A stretch of DNA of 64,000 bases from Haloglomus halophilum (GCF_024298885.1 NZ_CP101166.1:2851149-2915148); one strand, 5' to 3'; shown: positions 42,986 through 51,851, numbered from the stretch's first letter. Numbers and translations are program-made. Notes: generated by a model not told the origin, from the letters alone.

Positions 42986-44020
42986 ATGGAGGTGTTCGGC
43001 ATCGCCGCGAGTCTGCTCGCGATGTTCGCGAGCTTCGGCGTCCTGATCGGCCTCCTGTTCGGGTTCTTCGGGATGGGCGGGTCCTTCCTGGTCACCCCGG
43101 CACTGCTGGTGATGGGGTACAAGCCGGACGTGGCGGTCGCGTCCGGCCTCGCGTTCGTCTTCGGGACCTCCGTCATCGCGACCCTGAAACACCGCGACCT
43201 CGGCCAGGTCGACTACAAGCTCGGCGTCCTGATGATCGCCGGCACGACCGCGGGCATCGAGGTCGGACGGATCGGATTGCACAGGCTCCAGGATATCGGA
43301 TTGGCCGATACCTTCGTCAGTGTCGCGTACGTCGCGCTGCTGGGTGGCATCGGCCTCTTCGTCACCTACACCGCGATGAAGGGTGACGGCGACAGCGGCG
43401 TCAGCCACGACGAGGCCGACGGGGAGATCGACCCGGACGACATCCCCGACATCGCGAAGAAGATCCAGTCCTACCGCATCCCGCCGATGATGAAGCTCAA
43501 GGGCGGCATCAGGGTGTCGCTCTGGATGATTCTCGGCGTGGCCTTCGCTACGGGGCTGCTGTCGGGGCTACTCGGCGTCGGCGGCGGGTTCATCCGCATG
43601 CCCGCGCTGTTCTACCTCATCGGCGTCCCGGTCCCGGTCGCGGTCGGGACGGACCTGTTCGAGATCGTCTTCTCGGGCGGTATCGGCAGCTTCCTGTACG
43701 CGATGGACGGCGCAGTCGACCTGGCCATCGTCGTCCCGCTGCTGGCGGGGAGCGCCTTCGGCGCCCGACTCGGCGCCGCGGCCACGAGCCTCGTCGACGA
43801 GGACGACATCAAGGTCTACTTCGGCGTCATGCTGCTGCTCGGCGCCATCGCGGTCGCCGTCCGGAAGATCGGTGGCATCATCGAGATGCCCGTCCTCGAC
43901 ACCGTGGCCCTGGTCATCATCATCGGCGCGGCGCTGCTCGTCAGCGGCGCGGTAGTCGTCAGCTCCATCCGCGAGCTGCGGACCGCCGAGAGCTCGACCA
44001 CGGCACAGACCGCGGACTGA
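42986..44020 (+). CDS. TauE/SafE-family sulfite/anion exporter
   Basis: A 344-residue membrane protein with eight or so helices and the two TauE repeats: FGVLIGLLFGFFGMGGSFLVTPALL and ATGLLSGLLGVGGGFIRMPAL, each with the GxGGG turn. Helices cover ~5-35, 60-120, ~180-225 and ~235-335, with an acidic cytoplasmic loop (~135-165). The family exports sulfite, sulfoacetate or related anions. The setting among sulfur-oxidation genes supports sulfite export. GTG 42980 would add two residues. It is in an operon with the 49-residue protein and under operator site B. Confidence 0.87.
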   Translation: MEVFGIAASLLAMFASFGVLIGLLFGFFGMGGSFLVTPALLVMGYKPDVAVASGLAFVFGTSVIATLKHRDLGQVDYKLGVLMIAGTTAGIEVGRIGLHRLQDIGLADTFVSVAYVALLGGIGLFVTYTAMKGDGDSGVSHDEADGEIDPDDIPDIAKKIQSYRIPPMMKLKGGIRVSLWMILGVAFATGLLSGLLGVGGGFIRMPALFYLIGVPVPVAVGTDLFEIVFSGGIGSFLYAMDGAVDLAIVVPLLAGSAFGARLGAAATSLVDEDDIKVYFGVMLLLGAIAVAVRKIGGIIEMPVLDTVALVIIIGAALLVSGAVVVSSIRELRTAESSTTAQTAD

Positions 44021-44195
44021 AGCCGGCCTCCAACGGGGAGGCACTCCGACCGCTCCGTTTTCCACCCCGGCGTCCGGGGCTTCTTCCAGCCCGTGACCTG
44101 CAGGAGTCCGTGGCAGTGAGACAGCGAGACGGCAACAGTCCCAGTATTGTAGAATCTGCAAAAGACTTGTTCCGGTGGAGACCCTACACTCCCAC

Positions 44196-44732
44196 ATGAG
44201 CACCAACTGGAAGCAGCAGCTACAGACCCAGCGCCAGCGGAAGGAGGAGTACTTCGCAGAGAGCGAGCACTCGCCGCTCACCCCGCACGAACGGGCCGAC
44301 TTCGACGGCCTCTCGCACTACCCGCCCGACGAGGACTACCGGTTCCGGGTCCCGCTCCACGAGCACGACGAGAAAGAGCGGGTCACGGTCGCCACCAGCA
44401 CCGACGGCGAGCAGGAGTACCTCCGCTGGGGTGAGTTCCGCGTCGACATCGACGGCGAGGAGGTCGTCGTCCAGGCCTACAAGAGCGACCCCGACGAGGA
44501 CCGGCTCTGGGTCCCGTTCCGTGACGCGACGAGCGGCGACGAGACCTACGGCGCCGGGCGCTACATCGACCTCGAGGCGGACGAACACCGCTCGCCGGAC
44601 GGGTGGCTCCTGGACTTCAACCAGGCGTACAACCCGACGTGTGCCTACTCCGACCGGTACGAGTGCCCGCTGCCGCCGGGCGAGAACTGGCTGGAGGTGC
44701 CCATCGAGGCCGGCGAGAAGGCGTACCACTAG
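44196..44732 (+). CDS. DUF1684 family protein
   Basis: A 178-residue soluble protein starting at ATG 44196. The DUF1684 pattern is complete: WKQQLQTQRQRKEEYFAESEHSPL, FDGLSHYPPDEDYRFRVPL, the strand-rich middle, LWVPFRDATSGDETYGAGRYIDLE and the end DFNQAYNPTCAYSDRYECPLPP, which holds two conserved Cys and the AYNP motif. The function is unknown. The Cys pair and the position in the sulfur region are only suggestive. It lies tail to tail with the USP gene, with 9 bases between. Confidence 0.88.
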   Translation: MSTNWKQQLQTQRQRKEEYFAESEHSPLTPHERADFDGLSHYPPDEDYRFRVPLHEHDEKERVTVATSTDGEQEYLRWGEFRVDIDGEEVVVQAYKSDPDEDRLWVPFRDATSGDETYGAGRYIDLEADEHRSPDGWLLDFNQAYNPTCAYSDRYECPLPPGENWLEVPIEAGEKAYH

Positions 44733-44741
44733 CAGCCGCCC

Positions 44742-45161
44742 CTAGCGGGCGGCGATTACGGGGACAGGGGACCGGCGGAACACCTTCTGCGCGACGTTAC
44801 CGACGAACAGGCGGTCGGCCATCGACCCGCCGTGGGTCCCGATCACGACCGCGTCGAAGTCCTCGACCCGGTTCAGAATCGCCCGGGTCGGATCGCCCAG
44901 CTTGACCTCGGTGGTTATCTCGATGTCGTGGTCGGCAGCCAGCTCCCTGGCGCGGTCGAACACCGTCTCCGCGCGCTCCTCGGCGGCCTCCTCGACGTTC
45001 TCCTCGAGCGCGAGCCCCGTCGCAGCCCCCCACATCGACGACGGTTCCCCGACGACGTGCAGGACGGTGATTTCGGCGTCCGGATGATTCTCGAGGGCGT
45101 ACTCGAGCGCTCGCTGCGCCATCTCCGAGTCGTCCATCGGCACCAGAATTCGAGAGAGCAT
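44742..45161 (-). CDS. Universal stress protein
   Basis: A 139-residue USP from the ATG complementary to 45159-45161. The Rossmann-like fold opens with ILVPMDDSEMAQRAL and closes with the nucleotide-binding loop VIGTHGGSMADRLFVGNVAQKVFRRSPVPV, which has the ATP-type G-x2-G-x9-G spacing with Asn in place of the usual Ser/Thr. It probably binds ATP and acts under stress. It is one of four USP genes between 44.7 and 55.3 kb. Confidence 0.88.
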   Translation of the reverse strand: MLSRILVPMDDSEMAQRALEYALENHPDAEITVLHVVGEPSSMWGAATGLALEENVEEAAEERAETVFDRARELAADHDIEITTEVKLGDPTRAILNRVEDFDAVVIGTHGGSMADRLFVGNVAQKVFRRSPVPVIAAR

Positions 45162-45242
45162 GGCACGACTACAGCCGGGACAGTGATAAAGCAGGGTCCG
45201 CACGGGCCCGCCCAGGGGTGCCGACGGCACCGGACGGACCGA

Positions 45243-46361
45243 CTACAGCCCGGCGACGTCCTCGATGGCGTCGGTGAGCGCCTTGATGCTCTCGACGTCG
45301 TGTTCGCCCATGTGCCCGATACGGAACGTCTGCTCGCCGATGTCGCCGTAGCCGTTCGAGAAGACCATGTCGTACTCCTCGCTGACCTGGTCGATGGTCG
45401 CGGCCACGTCGATGCCCTGCGTGTTCTCGACGCAGGTGACGGTCTGTGACTCGTACCCCTCCTCCGGGAAGAGCCCGAAGTGTTCATGGGCCCAGTCGCG
45501 CGTGTACTCGGCCATCTCCTGATGGCGCTGGTCGCGCGCCTCGTGGCCCTCCTCGAGCATGTGTTTCATCTGCTTGCGGTAGGCCAGCATCAGCGGGATG
45601 GCGGGCGTCGAGTGGGTCTGGCCCTTCCGGTCGTAGTAGTCCAGACAGCGCTGGAAGCCGCCGTACCACGAGGCCGAGTCCTTCTCGAGTTCGCGCTCGC
45701 GGGCGGCGTCGCTGACCGTGCAGACCGCGAGGCCGGGCGGCATGGCGAACGCCTTCTGCGTCGACGTGAAGATGCAGTCGATGTTGTGGGCCTCTACGTC
45801 GACGAAGTCGCCACCGAGGCAGGAGATGGCGTCGACCACGAAGTAGGTGTCCGGGTAGTCACCGAGGAGGTCACCGACCGCCTCGACGGGGTTGCGGACG
45901 CCCGTGGAGGTTTCGTTCATCACCATCCCGACGGCGTCGTAGCCCTCGTCGCTTTCCTCCAGCGCGTCGCGCACGTCCTCGGGCTTGACCGCCGTGCCCC
46001 AGTCGTACTCGATGCGGTCGACCGTCTTGCCGAGGCGCTCGGCGACGTTGGCCTGGCGCTCGCTGAAACTCCCCGAGGTCGGGACCAGCATCCGGTCCTC
46101 GACGAGGTTCATCGTCGTCGCCTCCCAGAACTCCGTGCCCGACGCCGTCAGGACGATGACGTCGTTCGTGGTGCCGAGGAACTCCTTCGTGTCCTCGACG
46201 ATGGTCGTGTAGAGGTCCGTCATCCGGTCCATCCGGTGGCCGAACATCGGTTCGCACATCGCCTCGATGACGTCGTCGCGGACCTCGGTCGGGCCGGGGA
46301 GATACAGCGTCTTGTCGGGGTAATCGCCCGTGTACTCGCTCTTCTTGGTCACGTGAACCAC
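45243..46361 (-). CDS. PLP-dependent aminotransferase (serine/alanine-glyoxylate type)
   Basis: A 372-residue fold-type I aminotransferase. The N-terminus has YLPGPTEVRDDVIEAM and FGHRMDRM, then LTASGTEFWEA for PLP phosphate binding, MVMNETSTGVRNPVEAVGDL, FVVDAISCLGGDFVDVEA (Asp to pyridine N), and the Schiff-base Lys in FTSTQKAFAMPPGLAV. This is the alanine-glyoxylate/serine-pyruvate aminotransferase class, used in serine or glycine metabolism. The start is a GTG at 46359-46361; another GTG 9 bases in is possible. A direct tie to sulfur (for example through serine/cysteine) is not shown. Confidence 0.9.
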   Translation of the reverse strand: MVHVTKKSEYTGDYPDKTLYLPGPTEVRDDVIEAMCEPMFGHRMDRMTDLYTTIVEDTKEFLGTTNDVIVLTASGTEFWEATTMNLVEDRMLVPTSGSFSERQANVAERLGKTVDRIEYDWGTAVKPEDVRDALEESDEGYDAVGMVMNETSTGVRNPVEAVGDLLGDYPDTYFVVDAISCLGGDFVDVEAHNIDCIFTSTQKAFAMPPGLAVCTVSDAARERELEKDSASWYGGFQRCLDYYDRKGQTHSTPAIPLMLAYRKQMKHMLEEGHEARDQRHQEMAEYTRDWAHEHFGLFPEEGYESQTVTCVENTQGIDVAATIDQVSEEYDMVFSNGYGDIGEQTFRIGHMGEHDVESIKALTDAIEDVAGL

Positions 46362-46445
46362 CTGATACCCGACTCCACTCGGGGGGAGGGCAAGGGAGTT
46401 GTGATAGCCGTCCGCTCCCCGACAGGTCGTCGCCCCGAGCGCCGT

Positions 46446-47297
46446 TCAGCGCACGGCGACCGGCGGGACCAGCAGGACGTTGGAGTTCGCCCGTGCCGTC
46501 ACGCGTTCGGAGGTGCTCCCCAGGAGGAGCCGGCGGAGGCGGCTCCGGCCGCGCGAACCCATGAGGATACTCGTCGGGTCCACCTCGGCCTCGGCCGCGA
46601 GAATTTCCTCGCTGGCCTCGCCCGCCCGGACCATCGTCCGCGTCTCGATGCCCATCCCCTCGAGCCGGTCTGCCAGCTCGGCGAGGCGCTCCTCGGCGTC
46701 CTCGACGACCTCCGGCTCCGAGCGGCGCTCCGGCGGGGTCACGTGGACCAGCGTCGCCTCCTGCGTGGCGCGCTTGAGGTTACGGAACTGCTCGAACGCG
46801 CGCTCGGCGTTCTCGGAGAAATCCGTCGCGTACAGCACGCGCTGGAACAGGTGCTCGTTGGCGACCTCGTGGCCCGCCTCGTCGGTCTCGACGATGCGCT
46901 GGACCAGCAGCGGTCGCACGGCGGTCCGGGCGACGTTCCGGGCGGTTCCGCCGATGAACCGCTCACGGAGCGGGCTCTTCCCGCGTGACCCCACGATCAT
47001 GAGGTCGGCGTTCACCTGCTCGGCCAGCCCGTTGATGCGCCGGTGGGGCGTCCCGCGGACGACGTGGGTCTCCACGTCGAACCCCTCGGCCTCTAGCAGT
47101 TCGCGCTGGCGGTCGAGCCCCTTCCGGGCCCGCTTGCCGAAGTCGCTCCCGGGCATCCCGGTCGTCACGTTCGGGCTGGTCACGTTGATGAGGTGGATCT
47201 CGGTGATTCCGTACCGCTCCAGGCACTCCAGGCAGATCCGGGAGCCCATGGCGGTCTCGATGGCGTCGGACAGGTCGGTGGCGTACACGGCGCGCAT
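46446..47297 (-). CDS. Tandem-domain universal stress protein
   Basis: A 283-residue protein of two USP domains starting at ATG (complement 47295-47297). Domain 1 (~1-150) opens MRAVYATDLSDAIETAMG and ends IVGSRGKSPLRERFIGGTARNVARTAVRPLL. Domain 2 (~155-283) opens RVLYATDFSENAERAFEQF and ends LMGSRGRSRLRRLLLGSTSERVTARANSNVLLV. Both have the ATP-loop spacing. Its promoter contains a near-perfect copy of the inverted repeat at 47327-47347, so it seems to be part of the sulfur-responsive set. Confidence 0.88.
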   Translation of the reverse strand: MRAVYATDLSDAIETAMGSRICLECLERYGITEIHLINVTSPNVTTGMPGSDFGKRARKGLDRQRELLEAEGFDVETHVVRGTPHRRINGLAEQVNADLMIVGSRGKSPLRERFIGGTARNVARTAVRPLLVQRIVETDEAGHEVANEHLFQRVLYATDFSENAERAFEQFRNLKRATQEATLVHVTPPERRSEPEVVEDAEERLAELADRLEGMGIETRTMVRAGEASEEILAAEAEVDPTSILMGSRGRSRLRRLLLGSTSERVTARANSNVLLVPPVAVR

Positions 47298-47326
47298 ACG
47301 TGTAACGTGGCGGCGCGCGTTCATAG

Positions 47327-47347
47327 TATTGTTGGTAGTTCCCAATA
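47327..47347 (-). promoter_or_regulatory. Sulfur-regulon operator candidate, site C
   Basis: Perfect half-sites TATTG and CAATA with an 11-base spacer ending in TCC, 30-50 bases upstream of the tandem USP start. The left half overlaps the likely TATA element (minus-strand ATACTATG, 47323-47330). Confidence 0.65.
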
Positions 47348-47388
47348 CATACAAATATATTGTGGCGTCGAGACGGTTCCGCCCGGGG

Positions 47389-48111
47389 TCAGACTCCCTC
47401 CCCGGGGTCGCCGGCACCCGAGCCGATGGCCTTCGCGAGGGCGACGACGTAGCCCATCCCCTGCTTCACCTCGTCGTCGCGGAGCGACTTCACGAGCGAG
47501 AGCGTGCTGGGCGACTCCGGTTCGGTCCGCTCGGCGGACCCGACCGCTGACAGGAGCCGGGCGAGGCCGTCCCGGGTGTCCGGTTCGGCGGCGGTGTCGG
47601 CCAGTTCACCGAGGCTGGACCCGGTGCCGGCGAGCGAGACGACCATCTCGTCGGTCATCGCGTCGGTCGCGAGCGAGAGGACGTCCGCCAGCTCGGCCAG
47701 CTCGTCGAGCGCCCCGCTCCGCTGGAGTTCGACCAGCGTCTCCATCGCGTCGGCCAGCTCGTCCCCGTTCGCACCGACGCCCTCGGCGAGCCGCACGGTC
47801 TCCTCGGTGGCGAGCCCGTCGGCGGACTCGGCCAGCGTCGACCCAGTGTCGGCCAGCTCGACGACCATCTCGTCGGTCATCGCCTCCTCACCCAGTGCCA
47901 GCACGTCCAGCAGTTCGTTGACGGCGTCGAGCCGGTCGACGAACTCGGCGACGGCCTCGGGGTTCTCCTCGATGGCCGCCTCGAGCTGCTCGCGGCCCGT
48001 CAGCTCCTCCGCTCCTTCCGGTGTCTCCTCGGCCGCTTCCTCGACCGCCTCGCTCTCGGCCGCCTCGCCGGAGCCGTCCGTCTCTGTCCGGGGTGTCTCG
48101 TCGTCGGCCAT
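47389..48111 (-). CDS. DUF1641 protein of the SQR operon
   Basis: A 240-residue acidic, helical protein. Two repeats of the DUF1641 pattern are visible: VLALGEEAMTDEMVVELADTG and VLSLATDAMTDEMVVSLAGTG, separated by ~75 residues, then LSLVKSLRDDEVKQGMGYVVALAKAIG at the C-terminus. The first ~40 residues are Glu/Ala/Thr-rich and probably disordered. DUF1641 genes commonly sit beside sulfide:quinone oxidoreductase genes, and the protein may help attach or regulate the SQR; this is inference from gene order. It starts 2 bases after the SQR-like stop. Confidence 0.85.
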   Translation of the reverse strand: MADDETPRTETDGSGEAAESEAVEEAAEETPEGAEELTGREQLEAAIEENPEAVAEFVDRLDAVNELLDVLALGEEAMTDEMVVELADTGSTLAESADGLATEETVRLAEGVGANGDELADAMETLVELQRSGALDELAELADVLSLATDAMTDEMVVSLAGTGSSLGELADTAAEPDTRDGLARLLSAVGSAERTEPESPSTLSLVKSLRDDEVKQGMGYVVALAKAIGSGAGDPGEGV

Positions 48112-48113
48112 GG

Positions 48114-49259
48114 TTAGAGCAGCCCCCGTGCGGTCAGCCAGTAGGACTCGTTGTACGCGAGTTTCGCCCAGTGGAGCTTCTTCGAAGGACTCGGCGGCGA
48201 CGGCGGAGTCTCGTAGTCGAACTCGACGTACGAGGCCGCGTCCATCCCGGTCTCGATGAAGCAGACCGTCTTGCCGTGGTAGACCTCCGTCGCCGGGCGG
48301 TCCCGGAGCTCGCTGGCGATGCGCTGGGCGACGACGCCGGCCTGGTAGTGCGCGACACTACCGGCCTTCGGGACGCCCGTGTCGGCGGTGTCACCGAGGG
48401 CGTAGACGTTGTCGGCGTGGACGGCCTCGAGCGTTCCCTTGTCGACCTCGACCCAGCCGCGGTCGCCCAGACCGGCCTCCTCGACGAGGTCGATGCCGCG
48501 GTGGGGCGGGATGGCAACGAGCAGGTCGTAGTCGAGTTCCCCGCCCTCCATCGAGGTCATCACGCCGTTCTCGGCGTCGATCTCCTCGGCGTTGAAGAAC
48601 GTCTCCACGTTGATGTCACGCTCCTCCATCAGCGGTGCCGCCCACTCCGCGATGTGGGGGTTGCCGTGGACCCGCTGGATGGGGTAGGTGTACGTGATAT
48701 CGATGTCCTCGCGGAGCCCGCGCTTGCGGAACCAGTCGTCCGCCATGAAGACGAACTCCAGCGGCGCCGCGGGACACATGTGGGGCGACCCGATGACGCT
48801 CAGGACGAGGTGGCCCTCGGTGAACGAGAGCAGTTCGTCCTGCAGCGCCAGCGCGCCCTCCTCGGTGTAGTAGTTGTGCCCGCCCTCGGCGAGGCCGGGA
48901 ATCTCGTCGGGCGCCAGCGTCGACCCCGTGGCGAGCACCAGTTTGTCGTACCGGCCCGGCCCGCCACCGTCGCGGTAGGTCAGGCGCTGGGCGTCCGTGT
49001 CGATGTCCGTGACGCGGTCGACCACGACGTCGACGCGGCTGTCGACGAGGTCGCGGAGCGGCCGCCGGCCGTCCGACGGCTCGCGCTTGCCGAACGGGAC
49101 GTACAGCCAGACGGGTTTGTAGACGTGGTCCTCGCTGTCGTTGACGAGGGTGACGCGCACGTCACCCGCGTCGATCTCCGACGCGAACCGGTCGGCGAGG
49201 TCGTTGGCGAGGACGGACCCACCCGTCCCGCCGCCGACGATGACGACCTCCTGTGTCAT
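48114..49259 (-). CDS. Sulfide:quinone oxidoreductase-like flavoprotein
   Basis: A 381-residue flavoprotein from the ATG complementary to 49257-49259. FAD motif VVIVGGGTGGSVLANDLADRF (GGGTGG at 9-14), LVLATGSTLAPDEIPGL, Cys in SPHMCPAAPLEFVF, VAIPPHRGIDLVEEAGL, ALGDTADTGVPKAGSVAHYQ, and the C-terminal hydrophobic/aromatic end LHWAKLAYNESYWLTARGLL that would dip into the membrane. It oxidises sulfide to persulfide or polysulfide sulfur and passes electrons to menaquinone. Order in transcription is TusA, SQR, DUF1641, with a 4-base overlap to TusA. The related flavocytochrome subunit of FCC cannot be excluded. Confidence 0.85.
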   Translation of the reverse strand: MTQEVVIVGGGTGGSVLANDLADRFASEIDAGDVRVTLVNDSEDHVYKPVWLYVPFGKREPSDGRRPLRDLVDSRVDVVVDRVTDIDTDAQRLTYRDGGGPGRYDKLVLATGSTLAPDEIPGLAEGGHNYYTEEGALALQDELLSFTEGHLVLSVIGSPHMCPAAPLEFVFMADDWFRKRGLREDIDITYTYPIQRVHGNPHIAEWAAPLMEERDINVETFFNAEEIDAENGVMTSMEGGELDYDLLVAIPPHRGIDLVEEAGLGDRGWVEVDKGTLEAVHADNVYALGDTADTGVPKAGSVAHYQAGVVAQRIASELRDRPATEVYHGKTVCFIETGMDAASYVEFDYETPPSPPSPSKKLHWAKLAYNESYWLTARGLL

Positions 49260-49492
49260 GCTTTCCTCACGAGGATACGGTAGTAGTCGTCCTCCTCTTC
49301 CGTCGCGACGACCTCGTTCCCGGATTCGTCGGCCCACTCCGGCACGTCGACCAGCGACTGGTCGTTGTCGCTCAGCAGTGCGACCACGCTGCCGGAGTCG
49401 ACCTCGCGGATGGCACCGACGAGGTCCATCAGGGGTCCGGGGCAGGCCGCCCCGCGCGCATCGACCGTCTTCTCCGCCTGTGTCTCGCTCAT
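49256..49492 (-). CDS. TusA-family sulfur carrier, copy 1
   Basis: A 78-residue TusA fold starting at ATG (complement 49490-49492). The persulfide-carrying Cys17 lies in DARGAACPGPLMDL (CPxP motif), followed by GSVVALLSDNDQSLVDVPEWADESGNEVV. TusA proteins accept sulfane sulfur from rhodanese or SQR-made persulfides and pass it on. It is first in the TusA-SQR-DUF1641 operon, with operator site D just upstream of its promoter. An in-frame ATG 54 bases upstream would lie at the operator and is not used. Confidence 0.9.
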   Translation of the reverse strand: MSETQAEKTVDARGAACPGPLMDLVGAIREVDSGSVVALLSDNDQSLVDVPEWADESGNEVVATEEEDDYYRILVRKA

Positions 49493-49527
49493 GGGTCTGG
49501 TCTCATCTCGGTCCCCACTGGGTATAG

Positions 49528-49548
49528 TATTGCGTGGTAATTCCAAGA
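49528..49548 (-). promoter_or_regulatory. Sulfur-regulon operator candidate, site D
   Basis: TATTG, an 11-base spacer ending in TTC, then CAAGA. The left half overlaps the minus-strand TATA (ACTATACC, 49521-49528), about 30 bases before the TusA start at 49492. One mismatch in the right half. Confidence 0.58.
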
Positions 49549-49569
49549 TGGTGGGGAAAGGGGTACCGT

Positions 49570-50820
49570 TCAGTCGACCGCTTCGGCGTAGGCTGCCGGC
49601 AGTCGGGTGTAGACCTCGGCGGTCCCGGCGAGCGCGTCGACGGTGGTGTACTCGTCGACGGCGTGGACGGTGTCGGTCCCGAGCGCGAACTCGACGGTCG
49701 GGATGCCGGCGTTGCGGAACTTCTTGGCGTCGCCGCCGCCGGTGGCACTCCGGCGGTAGACGCGCTCGTCGGTCACGTCCGCGGCGAGCGAGGCGACCGC
49801 CTCGACCAGCGGGCTGTCCGGCGGCTCGTAGGTGCCGACCGACCAGCTCGTGTCCGAGACGGTCACGTGCGGGTAGTCGTCCAGGCAGTCACGGATATCG
49901 GCCAGCACCGCGGGCGTCTCGACGCCGGCGGCAAGACGGATGTCGAGTTCGGCGCTCGCGGAGCCGGGGACCGTGTTGATGCTCTCGCCGCCCGCGATGG
50001 TGCCGAGGTTGACCGTCGGATGTTCGAACAGCGTCCGGGCCGTCTCTGCGCCCATCGTCGGCTCGTAGTAGGCCACCGACTCCTCGACGATGGCGTCCAT
50101 CGCGGCCGGCAGGTCGAGGTCACGGGCCGGGAGGCGGCTCCGGATGGCCGTAATCGCGGCCCAGAGCCGGTCGATGGCGTTCGCCCCGAGCATCGGCCGG
50201 GAGCCGTGGGCGGCCTCGCCACTCGCCCGGAGCGTGAGCCAGATGCTCCCGCGGTCGGCGACGGTCACGGAGTGGTTCCCGCCGGCACAGGTCGTCTCGC
50301 CGATGACGCAGGTGTCGGCATCGACGGCGTCACGTTCCAGCAGTGCGCTGACTCCGGCGCCCCCGCCGGTCTCCTCGTCGCTCACGAACGCGAACGCGAG
50401 GTCGACGGGGGGCGTCGTGTCGGTCTCGACGAACGCTTCTGCGGCGTGCAGCATGGCCGCGAACGGCCCCTTCATGTCGGTCGCGCCGCGGCCGTAGAGC
50501 CGGTCGCCGTCGCGCTCGCCGAGCGGGTCGTGGGTCCACTCGTCGACATCGAACGGGACCGTGTCGAGGTGGCCGTTGAACAGGAGCGTCCGGTCGCGCT
50601 CGCCGGGGATGGTGGCGAGCAGGTTCGGCTTCGCCGGGTCCACCGCGACACGCTCGGTCACGATACCGAGGTCGTCCAGGAACGATTCGACGAGCGCGGC
50701 GAGTTCGCGGGTGTCCCCCGGCGGGTTCTGGGAGTCGACCCCGAGCAGGTCACCCGCGATATCGACGACGCGTTCGCCGGAGAGGTATGCAGTCGGCGAT
50801 GGGGACACGGGGGATGTCAT
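49570..50820 (-). CDS. M20-family metallopeptidase (ArgE/DapE/ACY1 type)
   Basis: A 416-residue dizinc hydrolase from the ATG complementary to 50818-50820; a start 24 bases upstream is possible. Metal site motifs: LLFNGHLDTVPF (His, Asp), GRGATDMKGPFAAML (bridging Asp), FVSDEETGGGAG (catalytic Glu-Glu), IGETT and the final His in DTVHAVDEY. The dimerisation domain contains GSIWLTLRASGEAAHGSRP. It cleaves N-acyl amino acids or di/tripeptides. It sits between sulfur operons but has its own orientation block, and a sulfur link (for example a mercapturate or N-acyl-cysteine) is only speculative. Confidence 0.9.
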   Translation of the reverse strand: MTSPVSPSPTAYLSGERVVDIAGDLLGVDSQNPPGDTRELAALVESFLDDLGIVTERVAVDPAKPNLLATIPGERDRTLLFNGHLDTVPFDVDEWTHDPLGERDGDRLYGRGATDMKGPFAAMLHAAEAFVETDTTPPVDLAFAFVSDEETGGGAGVSALLERDAVDADTCVIGETTCAGGNHSVTVADRGSIWLTLRASGEAAHGSRPMLGANAIDRLWAAITAIRSRLPARDLDLPAAMDAIVEESVAYYEPTMGAETARTLFEHPTVNLGTIAGGESINTVPGSASAELDIRLAAGVETPAVLADIRDCLDDYPHVTVSDTSWSVGTYEPPDSPLVEAVASLAADVTDERVYRRSATGGGDAKKFRNAGIPTVEFALGTDTVHAVDEYTTVDALAGTAEVYTRLPAAYAEAVD

Positions 50821-50901
50821 TGCCGACGGTTGGAACTGGAGCACCCTTGCTGTACGGGGTGATTCTCGGTCCGTTCGGATGAGGGAGAATCGGGGGCCGC
50901 G

Positions 50902-51372
50902 TCAGTCGTCGCTCGGTGTGGGGCTGGCAGAATCGTCGGCGCGGTGGCTGCGCCAGACCCCCTGCGCGTACGCGCCGAGGAACATCCCGGCGATGGCGTA
51001 GAGGATGGGCCAGTTGCCCACCCCGAGGCTGGCGTAGGCCGCGCCGGGACAGATACCGGCGAGGCCCCAGCCGACGCCGAAGATGCTCCCACCGACGAGG
51101 ACGCGCCGGTCGAACGACTTCAGCCGCCGCCGGTACGAGCGGCCGGTGAGGGGGGCCCCGTCGCGCAAGCGCGGGACGACCCAGAACGCGAGACCGGCGA
51201 CCACGGAGCCGCCGCCCATCACGAACAGGAGCCCGAGGTCCTCGAAGGTGAGGAAGTCGAGCACGACCTCCGGACGGGCCATCTGGCTGAAGCCGAGCCC
51301 GAAGCCGAAGATCAGGCCGCCGACGAGGATGACCGGCAGGAACAGCGGATGCCGGCCCGTGTTCGCGCTCAC
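50902..51372 (-). CDS. YeeE/YedE-type half transporter, B subunit
   Basis: A 156-residue membrane protein starting at GTG (complement 51370-51372) that overlaps the upstream YeeE gene stop (GTGA). About four helices. The signature ILVGGLIFGFGLGFSQMARPEVVLDFL and the second GGSIFGVGWGLAGICPGAAYASLG with the conserved Cys match the second half of the YeeE/TsuA family. The two small proteins together equal one full YeeE transporter. Related bacterial YeeE imports thiosulfate through membrane cysteines. Confidence 0.85.
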   Translation of the reverse strand: MSANTGRHPLFLPVILVGGLIFGFGLGFSQMARPEVVLDFLTFEDLGLLFVMGGGSVVAGLAFWVVPRLRDGAPLTGRSYRRRLKSFDRRVLVGGSIFGVGWGLAGICPGAAYASLGVGNWPILYAIAGMFLGAYAQGVWRSHRADDSASPTPSDD

Positions 51373-51851
51373 GGTGTCACCCCCAGTGCGGCGACGATGT
51401 TCGCGACCACTATCGCGACGAGCATGAACGTCGCCACGCCGACGATGGACGTCCGGGAGACCGAGCCGACGCCACAGATGCCGTGGCCGGAGGTACAGCC
51501 CTTCCCGACGCGGGTGCCGACGCCGACGAGCGTCCCGCCGACGAACAGCCGCCACGGGGCGACCTCGGTCGTCCACGCGCCGCCCTGGAAGACGACGGCG
51601 TAGACGGCCGCCCCGAGGACGATGCCGACGGTGAAGACGACACGCCAGTCACGCGAGGCGCGGTACTGCTGGAACCGGTCCCGGTCGGAGACGTACGACA
51701 GGGTCGACTCCAGGAACGTACTCGCGCCGGCGGGAATCCCGGTCCCGTAGTAGATGACGGCCGTCCCGAGTCCGACGAGCAGGCCGCCGATGGCGTAGTG
51801 ACTGACGCCGTTGGGGAAGAACGCCTCCAGCCCGAGTAGTCCACTGAGCAT
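51369..51851 (-). CDS. YeeE/YedE-type half transporter, A subunit
   Basis: A 160-residue membrane protein with about four helices. It has GGLLVGLGTAVIYYGTGIPAGASTFLES near the N-terminus and the diagnostic GTRVGKGCTSGHGICGVGSVSR with two Cys. It matches the first half of YeeE/PmpA. With the B subunit at 50902-51372 it should form a thiosulfate or sulfur-compound transporter. It starts 10 bases after the stop of the rhodanese-hydrolase fusion, which places uptake and oxidation in one operon. Confidence 0.87.
   Translation of the reverse strand: MLSGLLGLEAFFPNGVSHYAIGGLLVGLGTAVIYYGTGIPAGASTFLESTLSYVSDRDRFQQYRASRDWRVVFTVGIVLGAAVYAVVFQGGAWTTEVAPWRLFVGGTLVGVGTRVGKGCTSGHGICGVGSVSRTSIVGVATFMLVAIVVANIVAALGVTP

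Noticed and set aside
44145..44165. TATTG followed after 11 bases by AAAGA, upstream of the DUF1684 gene
   Set aside because: Second half has two or three mismatches and there is no matching TCC spacer end. It may be a weak site, but the evidence is too thin.
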